From the NCBI GenBank assembly GCA_030452025.1, contig JAKDNC010000243.1, forward strand, positions 1 through 5,759: DNA of 5,759 bases, written 5' to 3'. Under the pieces are notes generated by a model that saw only the letters and a program-made list of their open reading frames with translations, was not told the DNA's origin and ran no database searches. This stretch comes from Nocardioides sp. (lineage in GTDB: Bacteria; Actinomycetota; Actinomycetes; Propionibacteriales; Nocardioidaceae). This document shows positions 1 to 5,532 of the stretch, piece after piece (the first letter of the stretch is position 1; every line of letters begins with the position of its first letter). A program made the position numbers and the translations under genes.

Positions 1-145
1 CGGCGAGTCGCCTGCTGGTGGCGCCGCCGATGCCGCGGGCGCCGCCGGTGACGACGCTGACCCGCCCAGTCGGTGAATCAGTCGGTGAATCAGTCGGTGC
101 ACCAGTCGTCGGGCCGGTGCCCGGGCCGGTGCTCGAATCGGTCAT
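1..145 (-). CDS. Short-chain dehydrogenase/reductase (SDR), N-terminal part only
   Basis: This is the first 48 codons of an NAD(P)-dependent oxidoreductase whose remainder lies beyond the left edge. The cofactor-binding turn TGGARGIG is visible at residues 33-40, preceded by the hydrophobic beta-1 strand (VSVV) and followed by an alanine-rich helix start, which is the classical SDR Rossmann signature TGxxxGIG. The ATG at 145-143 is supported by a GGAG ribosome-binding site five bases upstream and by an ATGA overlap with the stop of the upstream oxidoreductase, so the two are probably co-translated. Unusually, about 27 residues precede beta-1, where SDRs normally have about 5-10. This leader is rich in Pro, Thr, Asp and Ser and is encoded by a 12-bp tandem repeat. 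The substrate cannot be told from this fragment; context suggests oxidation or reduction of a hydroxyl/keto group in the same catabolic pathway. Confidence 0.85.
   Translation of the reverse strand, partial: MTDSSTGPGTGPTTGAPTDSPTDSPTGRVSVVTGGARGIGGATSRRLA
67..102. repeat. 12-bp tandem repeat, three copies
   Basis: The unit CAGTCGGTGAAT occurs twice exactly (67-78, 79-90), then a third time with its last three bases changed (91-102). A decayed fourth copy begins at 103. Directly beside it, GGGCCGGTGC is repeated at 111-120 and 123-132, also with a 12-base period. The repeats lie in frame inside the N-terminal leader of the SDR gene and encode Pro-Thr-Asp-Ser units on the minus strand. A length that is a multiple of three means copy-number change would lengthen or shorten the leader without breaking the frame. 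Confidence 0.85.
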
Positions 146-1023
146 GACAGCTCCAGCCGCTCGGCGCAGGCGGACAGCTCGTCGCACGCTTCGGAGAGGT
201 CCGGTGTCGGGTTCGCGGCCAGCACGATCCGGTCGGCCCCCTGGGCGGCGAGCTTCGCGGCGCGGTCCGGATTGATCTTCGAGACGAGGTGACCCAGCGA
301 GAGCTCCAGAGCCTCGGGATCCCGCCCCGCGCGCTCGGCCTCCTCGCGCATCAGCGCGACCAGGGACGCGAGCTCCTCCCCGGCCACACCCAGGGGCTGG
401 AGGCCGTTGCCCAGACGGCCGGCGCGGCGTGCCGCAGCCTTGCTGTGTCCGCCGATGTGCAGCGGGACACCGCCCGCCCGGACCGGCTTCGGGTAGGACT
501 TTGCATGCTCGAAGTCGAAGAACTCACCGTGGTGGTCGACGCCCTCGGCGGAGGTGTCGTCCCACAGCTTGCGGAGCACCTCGATCTGTTCGTTGGCCCG
601 TCGGCCTCGCGCCTCGAAGGGCGCGCCGCAGGCCTCGATCTCCTCGCGCATCCAGCCCATGCCGGCACAAATCCGCAGCCGTCCGCCGGAGAGGGCATCG
701 ATCGTGGCCAGCCGCTTGGCCAGCACGACGGGGTGGTGGTTGGGCAGCACCAAGACGCCCGTGGCCAGGCCCAGGCGTGTCGTCTGCCCGGCCAGGAACG
801 CCATCAGGTCGAGCGGGTCGGGGATCCGGCAGTCGTCGGCGAGCTCCATCTTCCCGGAGGCGTCGTAGGGGTAGACGCTGGAGTAACGGCTCATCACCAC
901 TGCGTGCTCCACGGCAACGATCGACTCGAAGCCGCAGGACTCGACATGTCGGGCATAGGCGGCGATCCACTCGGGGTCGGCGGTGGTGCCAGCGGCAACG
1001 GGCGCGATCACTGCGTATTTCAT
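142..1023 (-). CDS. LLM-class F420-dependent oxidoreductase (Rv2161c/Rv3079c-like)
   Basis: This 293-residue luciferase-like TIM-barrel protein is probably a coenzyme F420-dependent oxidoreductase. The N-terminus MKYAVIAPVA gives beta-1. The stretch at residues 85-133 is diagnostic of the family: GLATGVLVLP, then HHPVVLAKRLATIDALSGGR, then GMGWMREE and ACG. It is followed by FEARGRRANEQIEVLRKLW and, near residue 190, the barrel strand PLHIGGHS. This order matches the subfamily named after Mycobacterium tuberculosis Rv2161c and Rv3079c. The reading frame is open to 1116, but the ATG at 1023 starts exactly where the family fold begins. It lies seven bases after a TAGGTT -10 element, which suggests a leaderless mRNA; the GGAG two bases before the ATG is too close for a normal ribosome-binding site. 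The gene overlaps the downstream SDR by ATGA. Members reduce or oxidise diverse substrates, so the reaction is unknown; FMN use cannot be excluded. Confidence 0.9.
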   Translation of the reverse strand: MKYAVIAPVAAGTTADPEWIAAYARHVESCGFESIVAVEHAVVMSRYSSVYPYDASGKMELADDCRIPDPLDLMAFLAGQTTRLGLATGVLVLPNHHPVVLAKRLATIDALSGGRLRICAGMGWMREEIEACGAPFEARGRRANEQIEVLRKLWDDTSAEGVDHHGEFFDFEHAKSYPKPVRAGGVPLHIGGHSKAAARRAGRLGNGLQPLGVAGEELASLVALMREEAERAGRDPEALELSLGHLVSKINPDRAAKLAAQGADRIVLAANPTPDLSEACDELSACAERLELS

Positions 1024-1044
1024 GCTCCGCAACCTAGGCAGGAC
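1024..1044 (-). promoter_or_regulatory. Probable promoter core of the F420-dependent oxidoreductase operon (leaderless)
   Basis: On the minus strand a TAGGTT hexamer (1036-1031) fits the actinobacterial -10 pattern TANNNT. It is followed by seven bases, GCGGAGC, and then the ATG at 1023. That spacing would put the transcription start at or next to the A of the start codon. No convincing -35 hexamer is seen 16-18 bases upstream. The whole 21-bp block matches the block at 1119-1139 on the other strand at 17 positions, which supports a functional role. Prediction from pattern only. Confidence 0.5.
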
Positions 1045-1118
1045 CGGCAGCTCGAACGGGCCCCGCTCTCGCTGGACGGGAGTTCCGCTCACCGGGAGTT
1101 TCCCCGGGACCCGCACGT

Positions 1119-1139
1119 GTGCCGCCTACGCTGCGGAGC
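1119..1139 (+). promoter_or_regulatory. Probable promoter core of the acyl-CoA synthetase operon
   Basis: TACGCT at 1127-1132 fits TANNNT and is followed by GCGGAGC, the same seven bases that follow the -10 of the divergent gene. Initiation about seven bases downstream (near 1140) would give a 5' leader of about 26 bases containing the GAGGAGG ribosome-binding site. No clear -35 hexamer can be recognised. The block is the inverted partner of 1024-1044; the two divergent operons may therefore share a sigma factor or a regulator. Confidence 0.5.
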
Positions 1140-1152
1140 GTCCCGCGCCACC

Positions 1153-1159
1153 GAGGAGG
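1153..1159 (+). promoter_or_regulatory. Ribosome-binding site for the first acyl-CoA synthetase
   Basis: GAGGAGG is a near-perfect anti-16S match. It lies six bases before the ATG at 1166 but directly abuts the in-frame ATG at 1160, so it selects 1166 as the start. This rules out the much longer open frame that extends upstream to 983 across the promoter region. Confidence 0.85.
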
Positions 1160-1165
1160 ATGTTG

Positions 1166-2842
1166 ATGTCTCGTACAGAGCACGAGGCGAGCCCTCGAGA
1201 GCAGGCGATCGCAGCGCTGACCGCGCCCGGCGCCCGGTTCGAGATTCGTCGCGAGGACGTGCGGGGCAACGCCATCGCCGTCTTCGCGAACCGGCACCGC
1301 GCCCTGCCCGAGCTCCTGGCCGCCTCACGCGGGTTCGGCGACGCCGACTACCTCGTGACCGAGGACTCCCGGATGAGCTTCCGCGAACACCACGAGGCGG
1401 TGGCCGCCCTCGCCACGGCCCTGCGCGACGAGTACGGCGTCCGCCCCGGCGATCGCGTCGCCCTCTGCGGCGCCAACTCGCCCGAGTGGATCGTGGCCTT
1501 CTGGGCGAGCGTCGCGCTCGGGGCCGTCGCCGTCGCAATGAACTCCCACTGGGCCGGTCCCGAGATCCAGCACGGGCTGGACCTCACCGAGCCCGTCGTC
1601 GTGATCGCCGACGAGCCCCGTCGCGCTCTCCTCGGCCACCCCGGCGGCGCCGTCCTCAGCTTCGAGGAGGACCACCCGGCGCTGGTCGCCAAGAACCGCG
1701 GAGCCCCGATGCCGGAGACCGACATCGCCGAGGACGACCCCGCCGCCATCCTCTTCACCAGCGGCACCACCGGACGTCCCAAGGGAGCCACCCACTCGCA
1801 CCGCAACATGATCGCGGCCGTGTGGTTCCACCTGCTCAACGACGCCGTCGCAGCCGAGCTGGGCAACCCGCAGTCCGGTCGGCGCTACCTGCTCCTCACG
1901 CCGCTGTTCCACATTGCCGCGTTGCACAACCTCGCCGTCATCCGGCTGGCGATCGGCGACACGGCGGTGATCCACCGGGGTCGCTTCGACATCGACCGGG
2001 TGCTGCGGCTCATCGAGGAGGAGCGAATCACGAACTGGGGTGCCGTCCCGACCATGCTCTCGCGGCTCGTCGAGGCCGACCTCTCGTCCTACGACCTCAG
2101 CTCGCTGCGCTCAGTGACGGTCAACAGCGCACCGTCGTCGACGCTTCTGAAAGAGAAACTCCTCGAGGTGCTGCCCCACGTCGGGCGCGCGTTGGGCACC
2201 AGCTACGGCCTCACCGAATCCTCCACGGGCGCGACCATCGCCAGCGCCGCCGACCTGCTCGAGGACTCCCACTCAGTGGGCCGTCCTGCCCCCACCATGG
2301 AGGTCGAGGTGCGTGAGGCCAACGGCTTGGTCGTGACCGACGGAGTTGAGGGGGAGATCCATCTGCGCGGCCCCCAGGTGATGCTGGGCTACTGGCAGAA
2401 CCCGGAGGCCACCGCCGCGGCCTCCGCACCCGGAGGCTGGTTCCGCACGGGCGACCTGGGGTCCATGGTCAACGGACACCTGCGCATCGCCAGCCGACGC
2501 TCCGACCTGATCCTGCGGGGTGGGGAGAACGTCTACCCCGCCGAGGTGGAGGAGCAGCTCTGCGCACACCCTGCCGTCGCGGAGTGCATCGTGCTCGGCG
2601 TGCCCGATGACGACTTCGGCCAGGCCGTCGCCACCCGCGTCGTCACGCGACCGGGCGTCGACGTCACCGAGGAGGACCTGCGCGGTCATCTCCTCGAACG
2701 GCTGGCCCGATACAAGGCGCCCACGCGGTGGGCGCTGACCACCGACCCACTGCCCCGCAACGCCACCGGCAAGGTGAACAGGGGACAGGTGGAGCTCGAA
2801 CGAACCGGCGGCGAACCCGTCGGAGAGAACCTGGAGGACTGA
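1166..2842 (+). CDS. Acyl-CoA synthetase (FadD-type, class I adenylate-forming)
   Basis: This 558-residue cytoplasmic enzyme should activate a carboxylic acid with ATP to an acyl-adenylate and then transfer it to CoA. All core motifs are present in order. The phosphate-binding loop is LFTSGTTGRPKG (196-207). YGLTE (347-351) is the adenine/acyl site. WFRTGDLG carries the ribose-binding Asp430. The hinge region at 443-460 contains the intact RGGENVYP of CoA ligases. Near the C-terminus, NATGKV carries the catalytic Lys536. Length is normal for a fatty-acyl or related CoA ligase. An N-terminal segment of about 45 residues before the core (PGARFEIRREDVRGN) is typical of many actinobacterial FadD proteins. 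The gene has a strong GAGGAGG site, is first in a rightward operon, and its stop directly abuts the GTG of the second ligase. Chain length or ring structure of the substrate cannot be read from the sequence; a steroid, terpenoid or branched acid is possible from context. Confidence 0.93.
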   Translation: MSRTEHEASPREQAIAALTAPGARFEIRREDVRGNAIAVFANRHRALPELLAASRGFGDADYLVTEDSRMSFREHHEAVAALATALRDEYGVRPGDRVALCGANSPEWIVAFWASVALGAVAVAMNSHWAGPEIQHGLDLTEPVVVIADEPRRALLGHPGGAVLSFEEDHPALVAKNRGAPMPETDIAEDDPAAILFTSGTTGRPKGATHSHRNMIAAVWFHLLNDAVAAELGNPQSGRRYLLLTPLFHIAALHNLAVIRLAIGDTAVIHRGRFDIDRVLRLIEEERITNWGAVPTMLSRLVEADLSSYDLSSLRSVTVNSAPSSTLLKEKLLEVLPHVGRALGTSYGLTESSTGATIASAADLLEDSHSVGRPAPTMEVEVREANGLVVTDGVEGEIHLRGPQVMLGYWQNPEATAAASAPGGWFRTGDLGSMVNGHLRIASRRSDLILRGGENVYPAEVEEQLCAHPAVAECIVLGVPDDDFGQAVATRVVTRPGVDVTEEDLRGHLLERLARYKAPTRWALTTDPLPRNATGKVNRGQVELERTGGEPVGENLED

Positions 2843-4513
2843 GTGGACACGTTCGCCGAAGTCGTGCGATCGAGGGCAGGGGACGACAAGATCGGTCTCC
2901 GGTTCCAGGGCAACGCCTGGACCTGGGGCGAGGTGGTCAGCGAGAGCGCCGACCGTGCCGCGGCCCTGACCGACACCGTGCCCGTGCCGGACGAGCGACA
3001 GGTCCACATCGGTGTGCTGCTGGAGAACGTTCCGGACTTCGTGTTCTGGATCGGTGCCGGTGCGCTGGCCGGAGCCGTGGTGGTGGGCATCAATGCCAGC
3101 CGCAGCGCTTCCGAGCTCGCCCACGACATAGGCCACGCCGACGTCGACGTGATCGTCACCGAGGACCGGCTCGCCCACCTCGTCGACGGAGGGGAACACG
3201 GCCTCCCCGCCGACCGAATCCTCAACATCGACCAGGCGTCGTACGAAACGTTCCTCGCGCCCTACCGTGGCTCGGCCCTGCCGCAGGAGCTGCCCGCCGC
3301 CGAGGACATTGCGATGCTGCTCTTCAGCTCCGGCTCCACCGGTGCACCGAAGGCCGTCGTGGTCGGCCAGGGGAGACTCGGTCGATTGATCGAGACGCTC
3401 GTCCAGCGGACCCGGATGCGGCGCGACTCGGTGGCCTACCTGTGCATGCCCCTCTTCCACGGCAACGCCGTGATGCTCAACCTCGGCACCGCGATGCAGG
3501 AGGGCGCCACGGTGGCGTTGACCCGGAAGTTCTCCGCGAGCAGGTTCGCCGACGACGTGCACCACTACGGCGCCACCTTCGTCAACTACGTGGGACGGGC
3601 ACTGTCCTACGTGCTCAGCCGCCCCGAGGACCCGCGGGACCGGGCCAGCACACTCGAGCTCGCCTTCGGCACCGAGGCCTCCGAGTCCGACGTCGCCCGC
3701 TTCACCGAGCGCTTCGGCTGCGAGGTGATCGAGGGGTACGGCATGAGCGAGGGCGTCCTGCGGATCAACCGGACCCCCGAGACCCCCACCGGGTCACTGG
3801 GCCTTCCGGCCGGCGAGACCGACGTACGTATCCTCGAGGAGGCAACGGGGGAGGAGTGTCCACGCGCCGGCTTCGACGCGTCCGGGCGCCTGACCAACCC
3901 CGAGGCGGTCGGGCAGATCGTCGCGGTGGGCGTGGCCGACACGTTCGAGGGCTACTACAAGAACCCCGGCGCCCTGGCTGATCGCGTGCGGGGAAACGAC
4001 TTCTGGACCGGCGACCTGGGATACCGCGACGCCGACGGCTTCTTCTACTTCGCCGGTCGCGGCTCGGACTGGCTGCGCGTGGACAGTGAGAACTTCGCGG
4101 CCGCACCCGTCGAGCGGGTGCTGCAGAAGGTGCCCGGGGTCCTATCGGCCCCGGTCTTCGGCGTTCCTGATCCCAGCACCGGTGACCAAGTGATGTGCGC
4201 CGTCGAGCTCGAGCCGGGTGCCGAGTTCGAGCCGGCCGCGTTCGGTGGGTTCCTCGCCGACCACCCCGAGATGGGAGTCAAGTGGTGGCCGCGGTTCGTC
4301 CGGGTGACCGAGCAGATCCCGCTCACCGGCAGCAACAAGGTGAACAAGGCGCCGCTGCGTGCGGCGGCCTGGATCACCGACGACCCGGTCTGGATGCGGG
4401 TCGACCGAAGCCAGGACTACGTCCTGCTCGACGACGCCGCCCGGGCCCGGATCGAGGACGAGTTCGCGGCCCACGGCCGGACCGCCCTGCTGCCCGCCGT
4501 CGCGGTGTCGTGA
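2843..4513 (+). CDS. Second acyl-CoA synthetase, FadD17/FadD1-like
   Basis: This 556-residue AMP-binding enzyme probably also makes acyl-CoA, but it is of a divergent type. Recognisable motifs are FSSGSTGAPKAVV (161-173), YGMSEG (299-304), FWTGDLGYRD with Asp391, and SNKVNK with the likely catalytic Lys499. Two departures from the usual ligase pattern stand out. The phosphate-binding loop ends PKA instead of PKG. The hinge segment at 405-418 reads GRGSDWLRVDSENF, where most ligases have GGENVYP. The DWLRVDSEN form is what I recall from the mycobacterial FadD17/FadD1 subgroup; FadD17 is linked to steroid side-chain activation, so a steroid or polycyclic acid is a reasonable guess. The GTG at 2843 follows the preceding TGA without a gap and has GGAGG (2833-2837) five bases upstream, so the two ligases are translationally coupled. 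A C-terminal tail of about 55 residues follows the catalytic lysine. The ligase call is firm, the substrate is not. Confidence 0.9.
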   Translation: MDTFAEVVRSRAGDDKIGLRFQGNAWTWGEVVSESADRAAALTDTVPVPDERQVHIGVLLENVPDFVFWIGAGALAGAVVVGINASRSASELAHDIGHADVDVIVTEDRLAHLVDGGEHGLPADRILNIDQASYETFLAPYRGSALPQELPAAEDIAMLLFSSGSTGAPKAVVVGQGRLGRLIETLVQRTRMRRDSVAYLCMPLFHGNAVMLNLGTAMQEGATVALTRKFSASRFADDVHHYGATFVNYVGRALSYVLSRPEDPRDRASTLELAFGTEASESDVARFTERFGCEVIEGYGMSEGVLRINRTPETPTGSLGLPAGETDVRILEEATGEECPRAGFDASGRLTNPEAVGQIVAVGVADTFEGYYKNPGALADRVRGNDFWTGDLGYRDADGFFYFAGRGSDWLRVDSENFAAAPVERVLQKVPGVLSAPVFGVPDPSTGDQVMCAVELEPGAEFEPAAFGGFLADHPEMGVKWWPRFVRVTEQIPLTGSNKVNKAPLRAAAWITDDPVWMRVDRSQDYVLLDDAARARIEDEFAAHGRTALLPAVAVS

Positions 4514-4517
4514 ACCG

Positions 4518-4522
4518 GGCGG
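4518..4522 (+). promoter_or_regulatory. Weak ribosome-binding site that decides the start of the BaiE-like gene
   Basis: GGCGG lies five bases before the ATG at 4528. The competing in-frame GTG at 4510 overlaps the upstream stop as GTGA but has no purine-rich site before it. Both starts are possible; the ATG is preferred because of this site and because the family usually begins just before the LEERIARLE helix. Confidence 0.4.
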
Positions 4523-4527
4523 ACAAC

Positions 4528-5019
4528 ATGGCGGCGTTGGAGGAACGAATCGCCCGTCTCGAGGCGGTCGACGAGATCAAGGCACTCAAGCACCGCTATC
4601 TGCGAGCCTGCGACGCCAAGCAGCCGGACGTGTTCCGCGACTGCTTCGTCCGGTCCGGGGCCTCGATCGACTACGGACCGCGGATCGGGAAGTTCGAGGA
4701 CGCGGACGGAATCGCGGCCGTCTTCGAGCGGGTGGCGCTGCAGCGGGTCGAGGGAGCGCTGGTCATCTTCGACATGCACCACGGTGTGCATCCCGAGATC
4801 GAGATCGTCGATGCAACCCACGCCTCCGGCGCCTGGACGCTGCGCTTCCGGCAGGTGAACCTGGTCGAGGAGACCGAGCAGGTCAGCAACATCGAGTACG
4901 CCGACGAGTACGAGGTCGAGGACGGCCGGTGGCGGATCCGCTCCTGCCGGGTCCGGACGCTGTGGACGCTCACGCAGCCGCTGCCCAAGGGGTTCCGGGT
5001 CGTCGACTCGTTCTCCTGA
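4528..5019 (+). CDS. SnoaL-like NTF2-fold protein, BaiE-type dehydratase candidate
   Basis: This 163-residue protein is a SnoaL-like/NTF2-fold alpha+beta cone. The first helix (LEERIARLEAVDEIKALKHR) leads to YLRACD, then MHHGVHPEIEI at 83-93, SGAWTLRFR, and YADEYEVEDGRWRI at 124-137. Compared from memory with the bile-acid 7alpha-dehydratase BaiE of Clostridium scindens, three proposed catalytic positions are kept: Tyr24, Asp29 and His84 fall at Tyr30, Asp35 and His83 of BaiE. BaiE Asp106 is not kept (Phe107 here). This suggests a lyase that removes water from a hydroxylated acyl-CoA or steroid, rather than a plain binding protein. It is the third gene of the operon, starting 14 bases after the second ligase stop. 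The GTG at 4510 is an alternative start that would add six residues. The fold call is firm; dehydratase function is a hypothesis. Confidence 0.85.
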   Translation: MAALEERIARLEAVDEIKALKHRYLRACDAKQPDVFRDCFVRSGASIDYGPRIGKFEDADGIAAVFERVALQRVEGALVIFDMHHGVHPEIEIVDATHASGAWTLRFRQVNLVEETEQVSNIEYADEYEVEDGRWRIRSCRVRTLWTLTQPLPKGFRVVDSFS

Positions 5020-5061
5020 ACCGAGCTCGTTCGATGCGGATCAGCCGGGTCGATCGGGGAG
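5020..5061. other. Convergent intergenic gap with no clear terminator
   Basis: These 42 bases separate the stops of two convergent genes. I looked for a stem-loop followed by a T-run on either strand and found none. There is only the short loopless palindrome CGAGCTCG (5023-5030) and part of a TCAGCCGGG repeat that extends into the neighbouring gene. Termination here may be Rho-dependent, or the transcripts may overlap. Confidence 0.6.
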
Positions 5062-5084
5062 TCAGCCGGGGTCAGCCGGGTCGA
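5041..5084. repeat. TCAGCCGGG direct repeat across the 3' end of a SnoaL-like gene
   Basis: TCAGCCGGG occurs at 5041, 5062 and 5072. The outer copies extend to the 13-base identity TCAGCCGGGTCGA (5041-5053 and 5072-5084). The copy at 5062 supplies the minus-strand TGA stop of the SnoaL-like gene, and the copy at 5072 encodes its last few residues (DPADPG tail). The pattern looks like a recent local duplication that may have moved the stop codon. Confidence 0.65.
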
Positions 5085-5532
5085 GTGGGCGCAGCACGTC
5101 GAAGTCGCCCAGCGAGATCCGGATCTCGAAGGCCCGGCTGGTCAACAGCCAGGCGCCGTCCACACGCGTCCACCGGTCGTCGTACTCACCCATGCACTCG
5201 TAGAAGGACCCCTCCATCGGCCCGGCGCCGACGTGGTGCACCCGGGCGTAGGTGAGGGACCGGGCACGGTGGTCGTCCTCCAGGGTGACCCGGTGGTTGC
5301 CGATCAGGTGCTGGGTGGCACCCACGCCGCCGAGGTGGGCAGCCATCCGCTCGACGATCGCGCCGCGTCCGTACGCGCCGTACCCGGTGGCGTCCCGGGT
5401 GAACGACCCCGCGATGGCGGCCCAGTCGCGTCCGTCGATCGCCGCGGCCAGGTGGGCGAGCCGCTCCACGATCTCCTCGCGCGGTGTCGGGCAACCTTCC
5501 GGGGAGCCGGCACCGTCCGTGGAGCCTGTCAC
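5062..5532 (-). CDS. SnoaL-like NTF2-fold protein (ketosteroid-isomerase-like superfamily)
   Basis: This 156-residue protein is complete and has the layout of a SnoaL_4-type domain. A first helix, IVERLAHLAAAIDGRDW, leads into FTRDATGYGAYG (44-55). Next comes TQHLIGNHRV at 73-82, then a strand with YARVHH, and YDDRWTRVDGAWLLTSR at 117-133. In its family position the aromatic residue five before Asp33 is replaced by Leu28, while Asp33 and His75 are kept. If it is an enzyme, it probably uses a different set of residues from the neighbour at 4528. The start is GTG at 5532, overlapping the upstream stop as GTGA with no separate ribosome-binding site, so translation is probably coupled. The tail after residue 145 is Asp/Pro-rich and encoded by repeated DNA. 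Members include isomerases, dehydratases, small subunits of ring-hydroxylating dioxygenases and non-enzymes, so no reaction is assigned. Confidence 0.85.
   Translation of the reverse strand: MTGSTDGAGSPEGCPTPREEIVERLAHLAAAIDGRDWAAIAGSFTRDATGYGAYGRGAIVERMAAHLGGVGATQHLIGNHRVTLEDDHRARSLTYARVHHVGAGPMEGSFYECMGEYDDRWTRVDGAWLLTSRAFEIRISLGDFDVLRPLDPADPG

Noticed and set aside
1024..1116. N-terminal extension of the oxidoreductase to 1116
   Set aside because: The family fold starts at MKYAVIAP. The extra 31 residues are Arg/Pro-rich and overlap the proposed promoter.
983..1165. Upstream extension of the first ligase from 983
   Set aside because: The frame is open, but the extension covers the divergent promoters and the start of the oxidoreductase. 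It has no family similarity, and GAGGAGG at 1153-1159 clearly serves the ATG at 1166.
289..2316. A 675-codon open frame on the plus strand
   Set aside because: It runs antisense to the oxidoreductase and then out of frame through the first ligase. Its later part is Arg/Pro-rich with no domain motif, and it crosses the divergent promoter region. It is a shadow of high-GC codon bias.
2273..3565. A 430-codon open frame on the minus strand
   Set aside because: It lies antisense to the two ligases, whose motifs are unambiguous. Its translation is rich in His, Gly and Val with no recognisable domain.
2728..3981. A 417-codon open frame on the plus strand
   Set aside because: It is an Arg-rich out-of-frame translation across the junction of the two ligases and has no motif.
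5020..5061. Rho-independent terminator between the convergent genes
   Set aside because: There is only an 8-base loopless palindrome and no T-run on either strand.
5041..5084. CRISPR-like or attachment-site repeat
   Set aside because: The copies are short and unevenly spaced (21 and 10 bases apart), overlap coding sequence, and have no spacers or integrase nearby.
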